64,000 nucleotides of DNA from an uncultured bacterium (GCA_903906425.1 CAIVKH010000068.1:1-64000); one strand, 5' to 3'. Shown: positions 51,417 through 60,817, counted from the first letter of the stretch. Numbers and translations are program-made. The notes: generated by a model not told the origin, from the letters alone.

Positions 51417-53213
51417 ATGTGTGGCTTTCTCATCGCTGTATCCTCAAAACATCCCGTATCGCGCGAGGTTTTTTCATTTGCCCGTGATTCCATGAGACAC
51501 CGGGGGCCAGACGCAGCAGGATCGAATTTCCTGCGCAACGACAATGTGGCACTCGGGCATCGGCGGCTTTCGATCCTGGATTTATCGGAAACAGGAAGCC
51601 AGCCGATGCGCCTCGATGAGTTATGGGTGGTGTTTAACGGAGAGATTTACAACTTTCGGCAGTTGCGCTGCGAACTGGAGGCGAAGGGCTGCGTCTTCAA
51701 AAGCCAGTGCGACACGGAGGCGCTGCTGCACGGCTATAGAATCTGGGGCGGCGATTTATGTTCACATCTCGAAGGAATGTTCGCATTCGGAATCTGGGAC
51801 GACGCAAGGGAGGAACTCTTTCTTGGTCGTGATCACTTTGGGCAAAAGCCATTATATTACGCTGTTACAGACGATCAGTTTGTCGCCGCGTCAGAGATTG
51901 TTGGAGTGCGCAGGTTATTGGGCCGGGCGACGGGGTATAGGCGCGCCGCATTCTCCGAACTGTTACGTTACGGATATATTCCCGAGCCGAACACTTTTTA
52001 TCAGGATATTACATGTCTGTTACCAGGGCATTGGATGCAGATAAAGCGTGAGCAAAATCGCATCGCATGCTCGACGGGGTGTTACTGGACATTCGAGCCG
52101 GAAGCCAATCCGCCTTCTATCTGTGGGCGAAAAGCCCGGGCAAAACTGGATGAAATGCTTCGCGATGCAGTTCGTTCACATATGCTTGCCGATGTTGAAG
52201 TGGGGGCTTTTCTGAGCGGTGGGATAGACTCTTCGCTTGTAACATCACTGGCTGCCAACGTGATGGATCGTCCGCTAAAAACATTCTGCATTGGCATGGG
52301 GAGAGGCGAGTTGGATGAATCACCACGCGCAGCCCGTACGGCCGCTTTCCTCGGCACAGATCATTATGTCGAAAGTATCGCCGACGAGGCGTTCCTGTGT
52401 CCGCCGTCAAGGGTGCTGGACCTCTTTGGTCAGCCTTTCGGAGACTATTCTCTTGTTCCATCAGAGTCAGTAGCCCGCCTGGCCGCATCGAAGGTCAAGA
52501 CAGTTGTGACAGGGGATGGCGGTGACGAAGTCTTTGGTGGTTATTATCATTATGGGCTGCCTTTCCACAGGGAACGGCTTTGTTGGGATGGCCCTCGCGC
52601 GTTTCTTTGGTCTGTCCGCGAGCGCTGGCGAACACGCCGCCGCAAATGGCGGATGGAGAACTTCGGTCACACCCCGTTTTCTGCAGAACGTGTGCGGTCA
52701 GTTCTGCATCCGAAGCTTCAAAAGGAACTGCAGGATTTTGACTTGGACCATTATTTCCGAAAATATGATAGACAGGCTTTGGACCCTTTTCGCAGGGCTC
52801 AGTGGGTGGACATCAAGACCTATCTTCCCAGCGATATACTGACGAAGGTGGATCGCTGTTCCATGCGGCAGTCATTGGAAACGCGACCGCCGTTACTGGA
52901 CCACCGTCTGGTCGAATGGGTCATGAACGTGCCGAGAACCGTTACCAACCCGGGAGGAAGATCGAAGGCATTATTGCGGCAAGTTGCGCTGTCGCACATT
53001 CCGGCAGAGGTGGTTGAGGCGCCCAAACGAGGGTTCGGACTGCCAGCGGATCAGTTGCCCTTCGAAGATCCGTCGAAAAACCGCCCTGATGCGTTGAGGC
53101 ACTGTGTGGAACACGAGTTGATTGATGAACGTGGTGTTCTCGCCCTCGCCCAATCACCTTTCACATTCTGGCTTGGATGCCAGTTCGACCTCGCGCTCGA
53201 GACACTGTTGTGA
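51417..53213 (+). CDS. asnB: Glutamine-hydrolysing asparagine synthetase-type amidotransferase
   Basis: 598 aa, full length. Cys2 (MCGF) is the glutaminase nucleophile; RHRGPDAAG, LGHRRLSILDL and VVFNGEIYNF complete the class II glutaminase. The synthetase domain has the PP-loop SGGIDSS at about 267-273 and VVTGDGGDEVFGGY. In polysaccharide clusters such proteins often amidate uronic acids or other carboxylates rather than make free asparagine, so asnB is a family label. It is coupled to the next gene by a GTGA overlap. Confidence 0.9.
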   Translation: MCGFLIAVSSKHPVSREVFSFARDSMRHRGPDAAGSNFLRNDNVALGHRRLSILDLSETGSQPMRLDELWVVFNGEIYNFRQLRCELEAKGCVFKSQCDTEALLHGYRIWGGDLCSHLEGMFAFGIWDDAREELFLGRDHFGQKPLYYAVTDDQFVAASEIVGVRRLLGRATGYRRAAFSELLRYGYIPEPNTFYQDITCLLPGHWMQIKREQNRIACSTGCYWTFEPEANPPSICGRKARAKLDEMLRDAVRSHMLADVEVGAFLSGGIDSSLVTSLAANVMDRPLKTFCIGMGRGELDESPRAARTAAFLGTDHYVESIADEAFLCPPSRVLDLFGQPFGDYSLVPSESVARLAASKVKTVVTGDGGDEVFGGYYHYGLPFHRERLCWDGPRAFLWSVRERWRTRRRKWRMENFGHTPFSAERVRSVLHPKLQKELQDFDLDHYFRKYDRQALDPFRRAQWVDIKTYLPSDILTKVDRCSMRQSLETRPPLLDHRLVEWVMNVPRTVTNPGGRSKALLRQVALSHIPAEVVEAPKRGFGLPADQLPFEDPSKNRPDALRHCVEHELIDERGVLALAQSPFTFWLGCQFDLALETLL

Positions 53214-54229
53214 ATGTCCGCCACGTTGCCGTTTTCTCTCATCATCGCCACGGTCCGGGAACACCACTGGAGACGTTGTGGTGCTCTTATGACGCTTGCT
53301 TGCGGCAAGGGATCGAAATGCATTATGGATGGCTGGGCGATCTGGCGGGATGTCTTGGCATTTTGGCAAGGTGCCAATGGATCATATTCGACGGGGTAAA
53401 TTCCATTCCTTTCAAATGGGGGTGGTTGATTAGCGGTCTGGCCGGCGCACTGGGGCGAAACATGGCCATATATTGGCATGAGACGCAATGGTACACGGAA
53501 CCAGCGATGCGGTTGAGATGTGTTCGGAGAGCGCTTCGGAACCGGCAACTCGCACATTTCCATGTATGCGAGGCCGGATGCACCTACTTGAGAGAAAGTT
53601 GCGGCATTACACCGCGGAATGTGCGTCTCTTAAGGAACATCTCTGCGTATGACCGGTATGCCTCAGTTTGTACTTCAGCACAGATACCTGGTTCTTTTAT
53701 GGTGAGCGCAGTGGCGGATAAGCGGAAGGGCGTGGATTTCTTTCTGGAGATTGCCAAACGAGTCTTGATGGCCCGCCCGGAAGCGAATTTTATATGGATG
53801 GGATCGGCCCCATCAGCGAAGGAACTTGCTGTTTTGCAGGAAACTGCGATGAAGCCTGAGTTGCGCGGACAGGTTGTGTTCACCGGGAATGTTGAAGATC
53901 CACGCCCACTGATGGCTCGTGCAGAGGCCGTATTGTTGACAAGCCGGAGTGAGGGAGCGCCCAAGGTGCTTCTGGAGGCGAATGCCCTGGGCCGGCCAAG
54001 CGTGGCGTTCGGTGTGGACGGTGTCCCAGAAGTTACTGGTCCGGGAAGTATTGTTGTTCCTCCGGGCGATGTAGAGGCCTTTACACGGGTTTTGATCGAG
54101 CGGCAGTACGACGATAACGACGAGGCGCGTGCGCGGCGTGTAACATTTTTTGAAGCCACTTTCACCCCGGAAGCCTTTGCAGGGCGATTTGCCGAGGCTC
54201 TTGCATGGTGGGAATCGCTGGGGAAATAG
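53210..54229 (+). CDS. GT4 glycosyltransferase
   Basis: 339 aa, GT-B fold. GTG 53210 overlaps the asnB stop. ISAYDRYASV is followed by VSAVADKRKGVDFFLEIAKRV, WMGSAPSAKELA, VVFTGNVEDPRPLMARAEAVLLTSRSEGAPKVLLEANALG, the canonical GT4 donor site with E-x7-E, and GVPEVTG. The acceptor domain is AT-richer and less conserved. It stands just before a remnant of the sialidase-like gene, mirroring the order GT4 remnant - sialidase-like lipoprotein at 48.5-50.2 kb. Confidence 0.88.
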   Translation: MNVRHVAVFSHHRHGPGTPLETLWCSYDACLRQGIEMHYGWLGDLAGCLGILARCQWIIFDGVNSIPFKWGWLISGLAGALGRNMAIYWHETQWYTEPAMRLRCVRRALRNRQLAHFHVCEAGCTYLRESCGITPRNVRLLRNISAYDRYASVCTSAQIPGSFMVSAVADKRKGVDFFLEIAKRVLMARPEANFIWMGSAPSAKELAVLQETAMKPELRGQVVFTGNVEDPRPLMARAEAVLLTSRSEGAPKVLLEANALGRPSVAFGVDGVPEVTGPGSIVVPPGDVEAFTRVLIERQYDDNDEARARRVTFFEATFTPEAFAGRFAEALAWWESLGK

Positions 54230-54284
54230 TGAAAATATGAAAGCGATCGAACGGGGATATCGGCTCGGCGACAGTGTCGAAAGA

Positions 54285-54568
54285 TGCTTACCATGAGTAT
54301 CGGAAATAAAGCAGTTGCGTGGCACCATATGATCTTAGTCCGGCGTATTAAACAGAATCTGCCCGGGTGGCTGCCCGGATTGCTTTTTCCACCCTTGAGA
54401 TTGCTTCTCTTGGTGGAGGCGTCATGTACTAGTGTTCCTTCTCTTGGCACCAAGGGCATCAGCCGTGTACGATCTGAACAACACCGATTTGGAGGCATCT
54501 GGTTGTGGGAGCCACATGCAGTGAACGGGGTTCTCGGCCGATTCATTGATGTGAAACGGTTGTGGTGA
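54285..54568 (+). pseudogene. Truncated, frameshifted copy of the sialidase-like lipoprotein gene
   Basis: From about 54463 the sequence encodes VYDLNNTDL, then after a one-base deletion GGIWLWEPHAVNGVLGRF and DVKRLW with stop, nearly identical to the last 34 residues of the intact gene at 48996. The upstream part (LLFPPLRLLLLVEASCTSVP) looks like a lipoprotein signal end. The middle, including all Asp-boxes, is gone. The repeat array and a degenerate leader follow before neuA. Confidence 0.8.
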
Positions 54569-54654
54569 GTGAGCGATGCCAAAGCAATGCAATTTGTCGT
54601 CCGGTATTTTGCCTTTGCGGCATCTATGCATCTATGACCACTGAGGTCGATTTC

Positions 54655-54701
54655 TTCCAATCATTGGAAGTATGTCGAATTCTCTTTGACAATCATTGGG
54701 A
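54655..54701. repeat. Phased palindrome array, 2 copies (second degenerate)
   Basis: A perfect copy at 54655-54669 and a degenerate one at 54687-54701 (three mismatches), centres 32 bp apart, 24-70 bp before the neuA start, at the head of the nonulosonate operon. Confidence 0.85.
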
Positions 54702-54724
54702 ACTTGCATGAATGCGAGAGCAAT

Positions 54725-55948
54725 ATGACCACCATTGCCATAATACCAGCCCGCGGCGGTTCCAAGGGAATTCCGCGCAAGAATCTTCTGATGGTTGCGG
54801 GGAAGCCCCTCGTGGCGTGGTCGGTGGAGACCGCGCGCGGCGCGCGGTCCATAACCCGCACAATCGTTTCGACGGACGACGGCGAGATTGCCGCCGTTGC
54901 GCGGAATCATGGCGCGGAGGTTGTGCTGCGGCCCGCGGAGATCAGCGGCGACACCGCCAGCTCGGAATCTGCGCTGCTGCATGTGCTCGATACGCTGCGC
55001 GCTGACGGAAGTCCCGATCCGGATGTCGTGGTGTTTCTTCAGGCCACGTCGCCATTCCGTGTTCCCGCCGACATCGATGGGGCCGTCGATCTGCTCGCGA
55101 AGGGAAATTACGACAGCGTCTTTGGCGGATGCCCGGAACATTTCACGGGGCGCTGGGCGCTCGCCGCCGACGGATGTGCGTTGCCGTTGAACTTTGATCC
55201 GGTCCGCCGTCCGCGGAGGCAGGAGCGGGCCGTCGAGTATCTCGAAAATGGAAGCGTGTATGCTTTCAGGCCGCGCCTGCTTCGCGAAACCGGCTCCCGC
55301 ATGGGCGGCCGTATTGGCATTCATCCTATGCCCGCCGAACGTTCCCATCAGATCGACAGCATGGAAGATGTCCCGTTCTTTGAAACAGTGCTTGTTCAAA
55401 CTCAATGTGCAGCTCCAGTGATCGCCGCGTTACCGCGACAGTCCTTGGCTTTGCTGATGGGTCGCGTCCGTCTTTTGGTCCTGGATTTTGATGGCGTTAT
55501 GACGGATAATCGTGTCGTCGTTGACGAGCAGGGGAGGGAAGCTGTGAGTTGCAACCGGTCGGATGGCCTTGGTTTGGCCATGCTCAAGACCAGTGGAATT
55601 TCTGTCTGGGTGCTCTCGACAGAAACGAACCCGGTTGTGGCGGCACGCTGCAAGAAATTGGGCGTGCCGTGCCGGCAGGGTGTTTCAGATAAACTGTCGG
55701 AGTTGCAGAAGCTCGCGGACGATCTGCATGTTGAACGCGAAGCCATCGTATTTGTTGGGAACGACGTGAATGATCTCGGATGTCTCCAATGGGTTGGCAT
55801 TCCCGTAGCCGTTTCGGATGCCTATCCTGAGGTGAAGCAAGTCGCCGCCTTCGTAACGCGCCGGGCGGGTGGCGAAGGCGCGGTGAGGGAAGTCGTCGAA
55901 CACATTTTGGGAAACAAAAGCACTGATATTCTTTTTAGCTGGAGGTAA
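54725..55948 (+). CDS. neuA: CMP-nonulosonate cytidylyltransferase fused to KdsC-like HAD phosphatase
   Basis: 407 aa. The first half activates a nonulosonic acid (sialic, legionaminic or similar) with CTP: IPARGGSKGIPRKNL at 9-23 is the NeuA P-loop-like motif, and QATSPFR and ENGSVYAF follow. The second half, from about 250, is a KdsC-type HAD phosphatase with LDFDGVMTDNRV, STETNP, KLSELQKLADD and FVGNDVNDLGCL. Fusion of these two activities is known in some NeuA proteins; the phosphatase can act on the 9-phosphate product of NeuB. It begins an operon with the TylF-like, NeuB and DUF115 genes. Confidence 0.92.
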   Translation: MTTIAIIPARGGSKGIPRKNLLMVAGKPLVAWSVETARGARSITRTIVSTDDGEIAAVARNHGAEVVLRPAEISGDTASSESALLHVLDTLRADGSPDPDVVVFLQATSPFRVPADIDGAVDLLAKGNYDSVFGGCPEHFTGRWALAADGCALPLNFDPVRRPRRQERAVEYLENGSVYAFRPRLLRETGSRMGGRIGIHPMPAERSHQIDSMEDVPFFETVLVQTQCAAPVIAALPRQSLALLMGRVRLLVLDFDGVMTDNRVVVDEQGREAVSCNRSDGLGLAMLKTSGISVWVLSTETNPVVAARCKKLGVPCRQGVSDKLSELQKLADDLHVEREAIVFVGNDVNDLGCLQWVGIPVAVSDAYPEVKQVAAFVTRRAGGEGAVREVVEHILGNKSTDILFSWR

Positions 55949-55950
55949 CA

Positions 55951-56679
55951 ATGGAGAGAAGAAACAGCCAATGGACCGGAGCTGAGCGAGAATACGACAC
56001 CCGCCGTCGCGAATTGCTCTCAAACTTAGAGTTCAGTGCCTATGTGGACGATGCAACGCTTTTCATGAAAAGGCAGAGGGTCACGGATTTCCTGACGCGA
56101 ACCGAATTGTTCAAACGCGTCCGAGATGTTCCCGGCGCTATTGTGGAATGTGGCGTCCACAAGGGGGGGAGCCTGATGTTATTCCATCATCTTTCTGCGA
56201 TTTTGGAGCCCTACGCTGTCGCGCGCCGCATAATCGGATTTGACACCTTTGAAGGTTTTCAATCGCTTTCTTCCAATGATCCGGCGGGGCTTTCGTCAAA
56301 AATGTTTTCCGATACGAGTGACAATCTCATTCAAAGCGCGATTGAATTGGCAGACATGAACCGGGCAGCCGGCCACGTGCCTCGTTGCGAAATTGTCAAG
56401 GGAGATGCAACGAAAACGATTCCCCAATATTGCACACAACATCCCGAACTGATCATTGCGCTCTTATATCTCGACTTCGATATCTATGAACCCACGAGCG
56501 TCGCACTGATGAATTTGCTGCCTCTTGTTCCACGCGGAGGCATCGTTGTCTTTGATGAACTGAACACGGCAAAGTGGGCGGGAGAGACCCTGGCGTTCAA
56601 AGAGGCGATTTCTGTGAGCGCTGTGAAACTTGAACGATTCTATTGGGATCCATGGCCATGCTTTTTTGTCGTGTCTTGA
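55951..56679 (+). CDS. TylF/MycF-type O-methyltransferase
   Basis: 242 aa, GGAGG ribosome-binding site ten bases before ATG 55951, two bases after the neuA stop. IVECGVHKGGSLMLFHHLSA (SAM motif I), RIIGFDTFEGFQ, VKGDATKTIPQ, and ALLYLDFDIYEPTSVALMNLLPLVPRGGIVVFDE with the metal-binding acidic residues are typical of the macrocin-O-methyltransferase family that methylates sugar hydroxyls. Placed between neuA and neuB, it may methylate the nonulosonic acid (inference). Confidence 0.88.
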   Translation: MERRNSQWTGAEREYDTRRRELLSNLEFSAYVDDATLFMKRQRVTDFLTRTELFKRVRDVPGAIVECGVHKGGSLMLFHHLSAILEPYAVARRIIGFDTFEGFQSLSSNDPAGLSSKMFSDTSDNLIQSAIELADMNRAAGHVPRCEIVKGDATKTIPQYCTQHPELIIALLYLDFDIYEPTSVALMNLLPLVPRGGIVVFDELNTAKWAGETLAFKEAISVSAVKLERFYWDPWPCFFVVS

Positions 56680-56741
56680 TCTGCGCGTGTGGAACGAATG
56701 TCTGAGAAAATCAAACTCGAGAAAACCGGGAGGGAATCGAA

Positions 56742-57611
56742 ATGAAGAATGAAATACGTGTCAGGGGCAAAACGGTTGGCGAGGGATCGCCATGCTTCGT
56801 CATCGCAGAAATTGGAATCAACCACAACGGGGACGTCGAAGTCGCCAAGAAACTTATTTCGGCGGCCGTGCTCGCCGGCTGCGATGCCGTCAAGTTTCAG
56901 AAACGAACTGTGGATGTCGTCTACACGAAAGAGGAACTCGCCAAGCCGCGTGAGAATCAGTTCGGCACAACCAATGGCGATCTGAAGCGTGGACTCGAAT
57001 TTGGCGAGGCCCAGTACCATGCCATCGACAAGTACTGCAAAGAGCACAGCATTCTTTGGTTCGCATCCTGCTGGGACGAGGGTTCCGTGGATTTCATTGC
57101 GAAATTCACCCCCCCCTGCTGGAAGATCGCATCGGCCAGCCTCACGGACGATCAACTCCTGCGCCATCATCGACAACATGGCGGTCCGGTCATCCTCTCG
57201 ACCGGTATGAGCACGATCGCCGAGATAGACCACGCCGTCGAAGTGTTGGGCAAGGACAATCTCATGCTCATGCACACGACCAGCACTTATCCGTCAAAAG
57301 TCGAGGAGTTGAATCTCCATGTCATCCCGACATTACAACAGCGATATGGAGTGCCCGTTGGTTATTCAGGGCACGAAGTTGGCTTATCAACGACGCTAGC
57401 AGCGGTATGCTTGGGCGCATGCATGGTGGAACGGCATATTACTCTTGATCGTGCGATGTGGGGCAGCGATCAAGCTGCATCGGTAGAGCCGCATGGATTT
57501 AGCCGCATGGTTCGTGACATCCATGCCATTGAGGCCGCGATGGGCGACGGTATCAAGCGCGTGTACGATTCTGAAATTCCGATCCGCGCGAAACTGCGTC
57601 GCACTGGTTGA
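56742..57611 (+). CDS. neuB: N-acetylneuraminate synthase-type enzyme (NeuB/SpsE)
   Basis: Condenses phosphoenolpyruvate with an amino-hexose to a nonulosonic acid. 289 aa. FVIAEIGINHNGDVEVAKKL, DAVKFQKR, FASCWDEGSVDF, KIASASLTD, ILSTGMSTIAEID, LMHTTSTYPS, GYSGHEVG and VERHITLDRAMWGSDQAAS cover the whole TIM barrel. The usual C-terminal SAF/antifreeze-like domain (about 60 aa more) is absent, so the protein is shorter than classical NeuB. Start after GGGAGGGAATCGAA. No NeuC-type epimerase is in the window. Confidence 0.93.
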   Translation: MKNEIRVRGKTVGEGSPCFVIAEIGINHNGDVEVAKKLISAAVLAGCDAVKFQKRTVDVVYTKEELAKPRENQFGTTNGDLKRGLEFGEAQYHAIDKYCKEHSILWFASCWDEGSVDFIAKFTPPCWKIASASLTDDQLLRHHRQHGGPVILSTGMSTIAEIDHAVEVLGKDNLMLMHTTSTYPSKVEELNLHVIPTLQQRYGVPVGYSGHEVGLSTTLAAVCLGACMVERHITLDRAMWGSDQAASVEPHGFSRMVRDIHAIEAAMGDGIKRVYDSEIPIRAKLRRTG

Positions 57612-57642
57612 ATCTGCATGTTGTGAAAATGGTACGTGTCTG

Positions 57643-58542
57643 GTGAAGTATTTAAATCCTGCATTCGTCATACGGAATCGGCATCTGGTCGCGCCTTATT
57701 TGCGCAGCTATGCGCGTGATGGAATACTGAATGGGATAAGGCTGGCGGATCGCATTCGTGAGCAAGCGGCTGATCGCGGATGGGGGCTAACCACCTCGGA
57801 CCGACAGTTTGCGGCGCTAAAAGACTGTCACCGCAATCGTCGGGCGTTTATAATCGGTAATGGTCCAAGTCTTCGGTGTGACGATCTCGACCGTCTGAGT
57901 GGCGAAGTGACATTTGCCTGCAACCGGATATATCTCGCATTCGGTCAGACCTCCTGGCGTCCGACTTATTATGCGGCTGAAGACAGGCTCGCCTTCAAAA
58001 ACGATTGGACTCAAATGGCAGCCATTGCATGTGAAAAACGCTTCTACCCCGCATGGGTGCGAAAGAGATACCCCCGCGTGCCGGAAACTGTGTATTTCAA
58101 TCTGGAATACCACGACCGGTTCCCGGCACCGCCGGATTTCAGTGATAATGCCATGTTGCGTGTGTACGGCGGCAACACGATAACATTCGTGAACATACAA
58201 CTCGCCTGTTACATGGGTATTCGGGAAATCTATTTGTTGGGGATTGATCATAACTATCAAGTACCAACGCAATATGAAATTGATCCAGCAACCGGCGAAA
58301 AAGTTTTCATCACCGGTGAAGAAGTGAACTATTTTCATCCAAATTATCTGCGCCCGGGCGAAATGACAAATGATCCGAACGTGGCCCGTCATGAACGCGC
58401 CTATCTGTCGGCGCTCGCAGGCGTGCAGCGGCTGGGCGGGCGAATTTTCAATGCCGCACGTGGTGGTCGGCTCGAAATCTTTCCGCGCGTCGATTTCGAC
58501 AGGTTATTTGTGACTATTTCTTCAATGAAGAATGATCAATGA
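57643..58542 (+). CDS. DUF115 / GT42-like protein, candidate nonulosonate transferase
   Basis: 299 aa, probable GTG start at 57643. RAFIIGNGPSLRCDDLDRLSGEV, then FACNRIYLAF and PTYYAAEDR, match the CMP-nucleotide site pattern of DUF115 (MAF) and of GT42 sialyltransferases (GNGPSL..D..L...F.CN..Y). GNTITFVNIQLACYMGIREIYLLGIDHNYQ corresponds to their second conserved block. MAF proteins transfer pseudaminic or legionaminic acid to flagellin and CstII-type enzymes transfer sialic acid to glycans. Its place directly behind neuB suggests that it uses the CMP-sugar made by neuA. This is inference from motif and context. Confidence 0.72.
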   Translation: MKYLNPAFVIRNRHLVAPYLRSYARDGILNGIRLADRIREQAADRGWGLTTSDRQFAALKDCHRNRRAFIIGNGPSLRCDDLDRLSGEVTFACNRIYLAFGQTSWRPTYYAAEDRLAFKNDWTQMAAIACEKRFYPAWVRKRYPRVPETVYFNLEYHDRFPAPPDFSDNAMLRVYGGNTITFVNIQLACYMGIREIYLLGIDHNYQVPTQYEIDPATGEKVFITGEEVNYFHPNYLRPGEMTNDPNVARHERAYLSALAGVQRLGGRIFNAARGGRLEIFPRVDFDRLFVTISSMKNDQ

Positions 58543-59564
58543 GTATCGGCGGAAGCATTTTCAAAGCGGTCCTGCATTTGTTGAGAACAAGTTCGCGCAT
58601 GGCACATGCCATAGACCAAGATTGTCTTAGGCACATCGACTTGTATCCTGAACTCTACTCGGGCCGGGATTGGCGTGAGCTCGACAGGGTATATACGTAT
58701 CTCAAACGAACGCTTAATGCCAATCAGTATTGGCGGTACGGGTATTCACGAATCCGGGTCGTATCCCAAGAGGTGTTTGAACGCCTGTCACAATGGACAC
58801 GGATCGAGGGCAAAACCTATTGCGAGCTTGGCTGTGGAATTTATCACCCATATGGAATTTGTACAACAATGTACTTGAATGGTGCCAAGATGGCGCTTGC
58901 CTGGGATTTGAATGCTGCGCCTGAGCAGCGGGCGGCTGAAGCATTGCATGATCAATTGTCAAATTGTTCTGTTAGTCCGAAGGATTGGAATTGGGCAGAT
59001 ATATCAGATGCCGAATGGAACCGCCGGATTCAATCATTTAACATCACGGCCCTTGCGTCAGGAGAGTTGGCAGCGGGCGTGCATGGACTCCCGGTACGAC
59101 ATGTCATAGCCGACATTACTGAACCGCCAGAGGGCATCGTCGGAACAATCGACTTGCTCTCATCGAAGTTGGTATTAGAGCACTTTATGAACATGGAAGT
59201 CGCCGCAAGAGAGATGTTCAATCTTATGTCATCCGGCGGCATTGCATATCATCATATAGACCTTCGTGATCATCGGGCTTATCCCGGCCAAAATCCCGAT
59301 TCATCACCATATACGTATTGGACGTTCTTAACTGAAAAGAGTTATTTCGAGAAAACAAGCAAGTTCGGGGGGAGATCAAACCGACTAAGGGCGCATGAAT
59401 ACAGACGGGCCTTTGAGAATGTCGGTTTTAGGGTTCTGGAGTGGGATGTTCAACGAGGCTCATTGCCGCAGGATTTGCGCCCCAATCTTCTTGAAACATT
59501 CTCGAGCATGGCAGATTCCGAACTGGCCATTACAGATATTTATTGCGTCTTATGCAAACCGTGA
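58539..59564 (+). CDS. SAM-dependent methyltransferase
   Basis: 341 aa, ATGA overlap with the DUF115 gene. KTYCELGCGIYHPYGICTTMYLNGA near residue 92 is SAM motif I, and IDLLSSKLVLEHFMNMEVAAREMFNLMSSGGIAYHHIDLRDH the methyltransferase core. YPGQNPDSSPYTYWTFLTEKSYFEKTSKFGGRSNRLRAHEY is a conserved block seen in polysaccharide-cluster methyltransferases. The substrate is probably a glycan residue. Confidence 0.82.
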   Translation: MSIGGSIFKAVLHLLRTSSRMAHAIDQDCLRHIDLYPELYSGRDWRELDRVYTYLKRTLNANQYWRYGYSRIRVVSQEVFERLSQWTRIEGKTYCELGCGIYHPYGICTTMYLNGAKMALAWDLNAAPEQRAAEALHDQLSNCSVSPKDWNWADISDAEWNRRIQSFNITALASGELAAGVHGLPVRHVIADITEPPEGIVGTIDLLSSKLVLEHFMNMEVAAREMFNLMSSGGIAYHHIDLRDHRAYPGQNPDSSPYTYWTFLTEKSYFEKTSKFGGRSNRLRAHEYRRAFENVGFRVLEWDVQRGSLPQDLRPNLLETFSSMADSELAITDIYCVLCKP

Positions 59565-59666
59565 GTGTCTGTATTGCATCAATTGGTGGGAGCGCGGCGA
59601 GCCGTCGCGGTCTAAATCTATGTGATGTGAGAAAGATAAGATCTTCTGAATATTGTCGAAAGCAAA
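59565..59666. other. Short gap with possible GT2 start vestige
   Basis: A frame from ATG 59551 reads MQTVSVCIASIGGS, like the first strand of a GT2 enzyme, but stops within the next gene start. It could be the leftover of a deleted glycosyltransferase. Weak evidence. Confidence 0.2.
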
Positions 59667-60728
59667 ATGGCCGCCTTTTCTGAAAGACGCAACGGTTTAG
59701 TGGATGCAACAAAGCGCACGCCGCGTTCTGTGTTGGCGGTGATTTTGAATTACAACGGTCGTCAATGGCTGGAAAAAAGCCTGCCTTCCATCATGGCATC
59801 GGATTATCCAGCGGTCACCGTATGTGTGGTTGATAATGCCTCTTCGGACGGATCGGTTGCCTGGATTCACGCTCATTATCCCGACGTATTGGTGCTGGAG
59901 AATGCGATCAATCGCGGAAGTCCAGGCTTCAACACCGGAATGGAGTTCGGCCTGCGCCACGGCTTTGATTTCATTCTCAAGCTGGACAATGACGTGGAAG
60001 CGCCAACTGACTGCATTCAACAGATGGTGAATTTTATGCGGGAGCACCCTGACGTGGGCGTTCTGGCGCCATTGATTTACTATTGGGAGCCGCGTGATAC
60101 CCTCTGGTTTTGCGGCGGTGTTGTGGATCGAGGTCGTTTCAAGTGCAACCATCCGCCCACGGTGGCGGAATTTCGTGCTGCGCCCATGCGTGAACGCTTC
60201 ATCACCGGTTGCGCGAGTCTCGTTCGACGCCAAGTTTTCGAAACGATCGGCGGGTGTGATCCGTGTCTTTTCCTGTATTATGATGATACTGATTTTTCCA
60301 TACGCGCCGCTGATGCCGGATTTGGATTGGAAGTCTGTGAGGCCGCCCATCTCTACCATATGGTAAGCGCATCCAGTGGCGGCGAAAACAAACTTAATGC
60401 GACGAAAGTATATTATGAAATTCGCAGCAGCCTGCTTTTCTGGCGAAAACATGCCGGCTGGTGGCGCTTCCACAGAGATTATTGCAGCAGGCACCTCGGC
60501 AAATGGGTGAATAACTTGCCACTTCAATGGAACGATCCGAAAGCACGCCCATGTGCAAAGGCGGGCATTGATGCTTTGTGGTACGTGATTTCATGCCGGA
60601 AAACGCCCTGTGATCATCCAGCAGCTCCCGAGTGGTTCGCGCGACTCATGATCCGCCGACCATGGCTGGTTGCGGAGCTCATGGCCTTGCGGTTGAGTAC
60701 CATGACGAAGATGGCTGCTGGCTTGTGA
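59667..60728 (+). CDS. GT2 rhamnosyltransferase-like glycosyltransferase
   Basis: 353 aa. LAVILNYNGRQWLEKSLPSI, VVDNASSDGSV, NRGSPGFNTGMEFGL and ILKLDNDVEAP (metal DND near 105) followed by FITGCASLVRRQVFETIGGCDPCLFLYYDDTDFSIRA match GT2 enzymes of the WcaA/rhamnosyltransferase type. A C-terminal segment carries WRKHAGWWRF. It follows the methyltransferase after a 102-bp gap. Confidence 0.88.
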   Translation: MAAFSERRNGLVDATKRTPRSVLAVILNYNGRQWLEKSLPSIMASDYPAVTVCVVDNASSDGSVAWIHAHYPDVLVLENAINRGSPGFNTGMEFGLRHGFDFILKLDNDVEAPTDCIQQMVNFMREHPDVGVLAPLIYYWEPRDTLWFCGGVVDRGRFKCNHPPTVAEFRAAPMRERFITGCASLVRRQVFETIGGCDPCLFLYYDDTDFSIRAADAGFGLEVCEAAHLYHMVSASSGGENKLNATKVYYEIRSSLLFWRKHAGWWRFHRDYCSRHLGKWVNNLPLQWNDPKARPCAKAGIDALWYVISCRKTPCDHPAAPEWFARLMIRRPWLVAELMALRLSTMTKMAAGL

Positions 60729-60817
60729 GACGGCAGGAGACAGATGAACGAATATTGCAGATGCGTGTAATACAAGGCAACTGTGATACACCCTTTCCAA
60801 TCTTGCGAAGCAAATCA

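Noticed and set aside
56268-56285. Further palindrome copy (TTCCAATGATCCGG)
   Set aside because: Only the left arm matches, it lies within a conserved part of the TylF-like gene and has no partner at 32 bp; chance.
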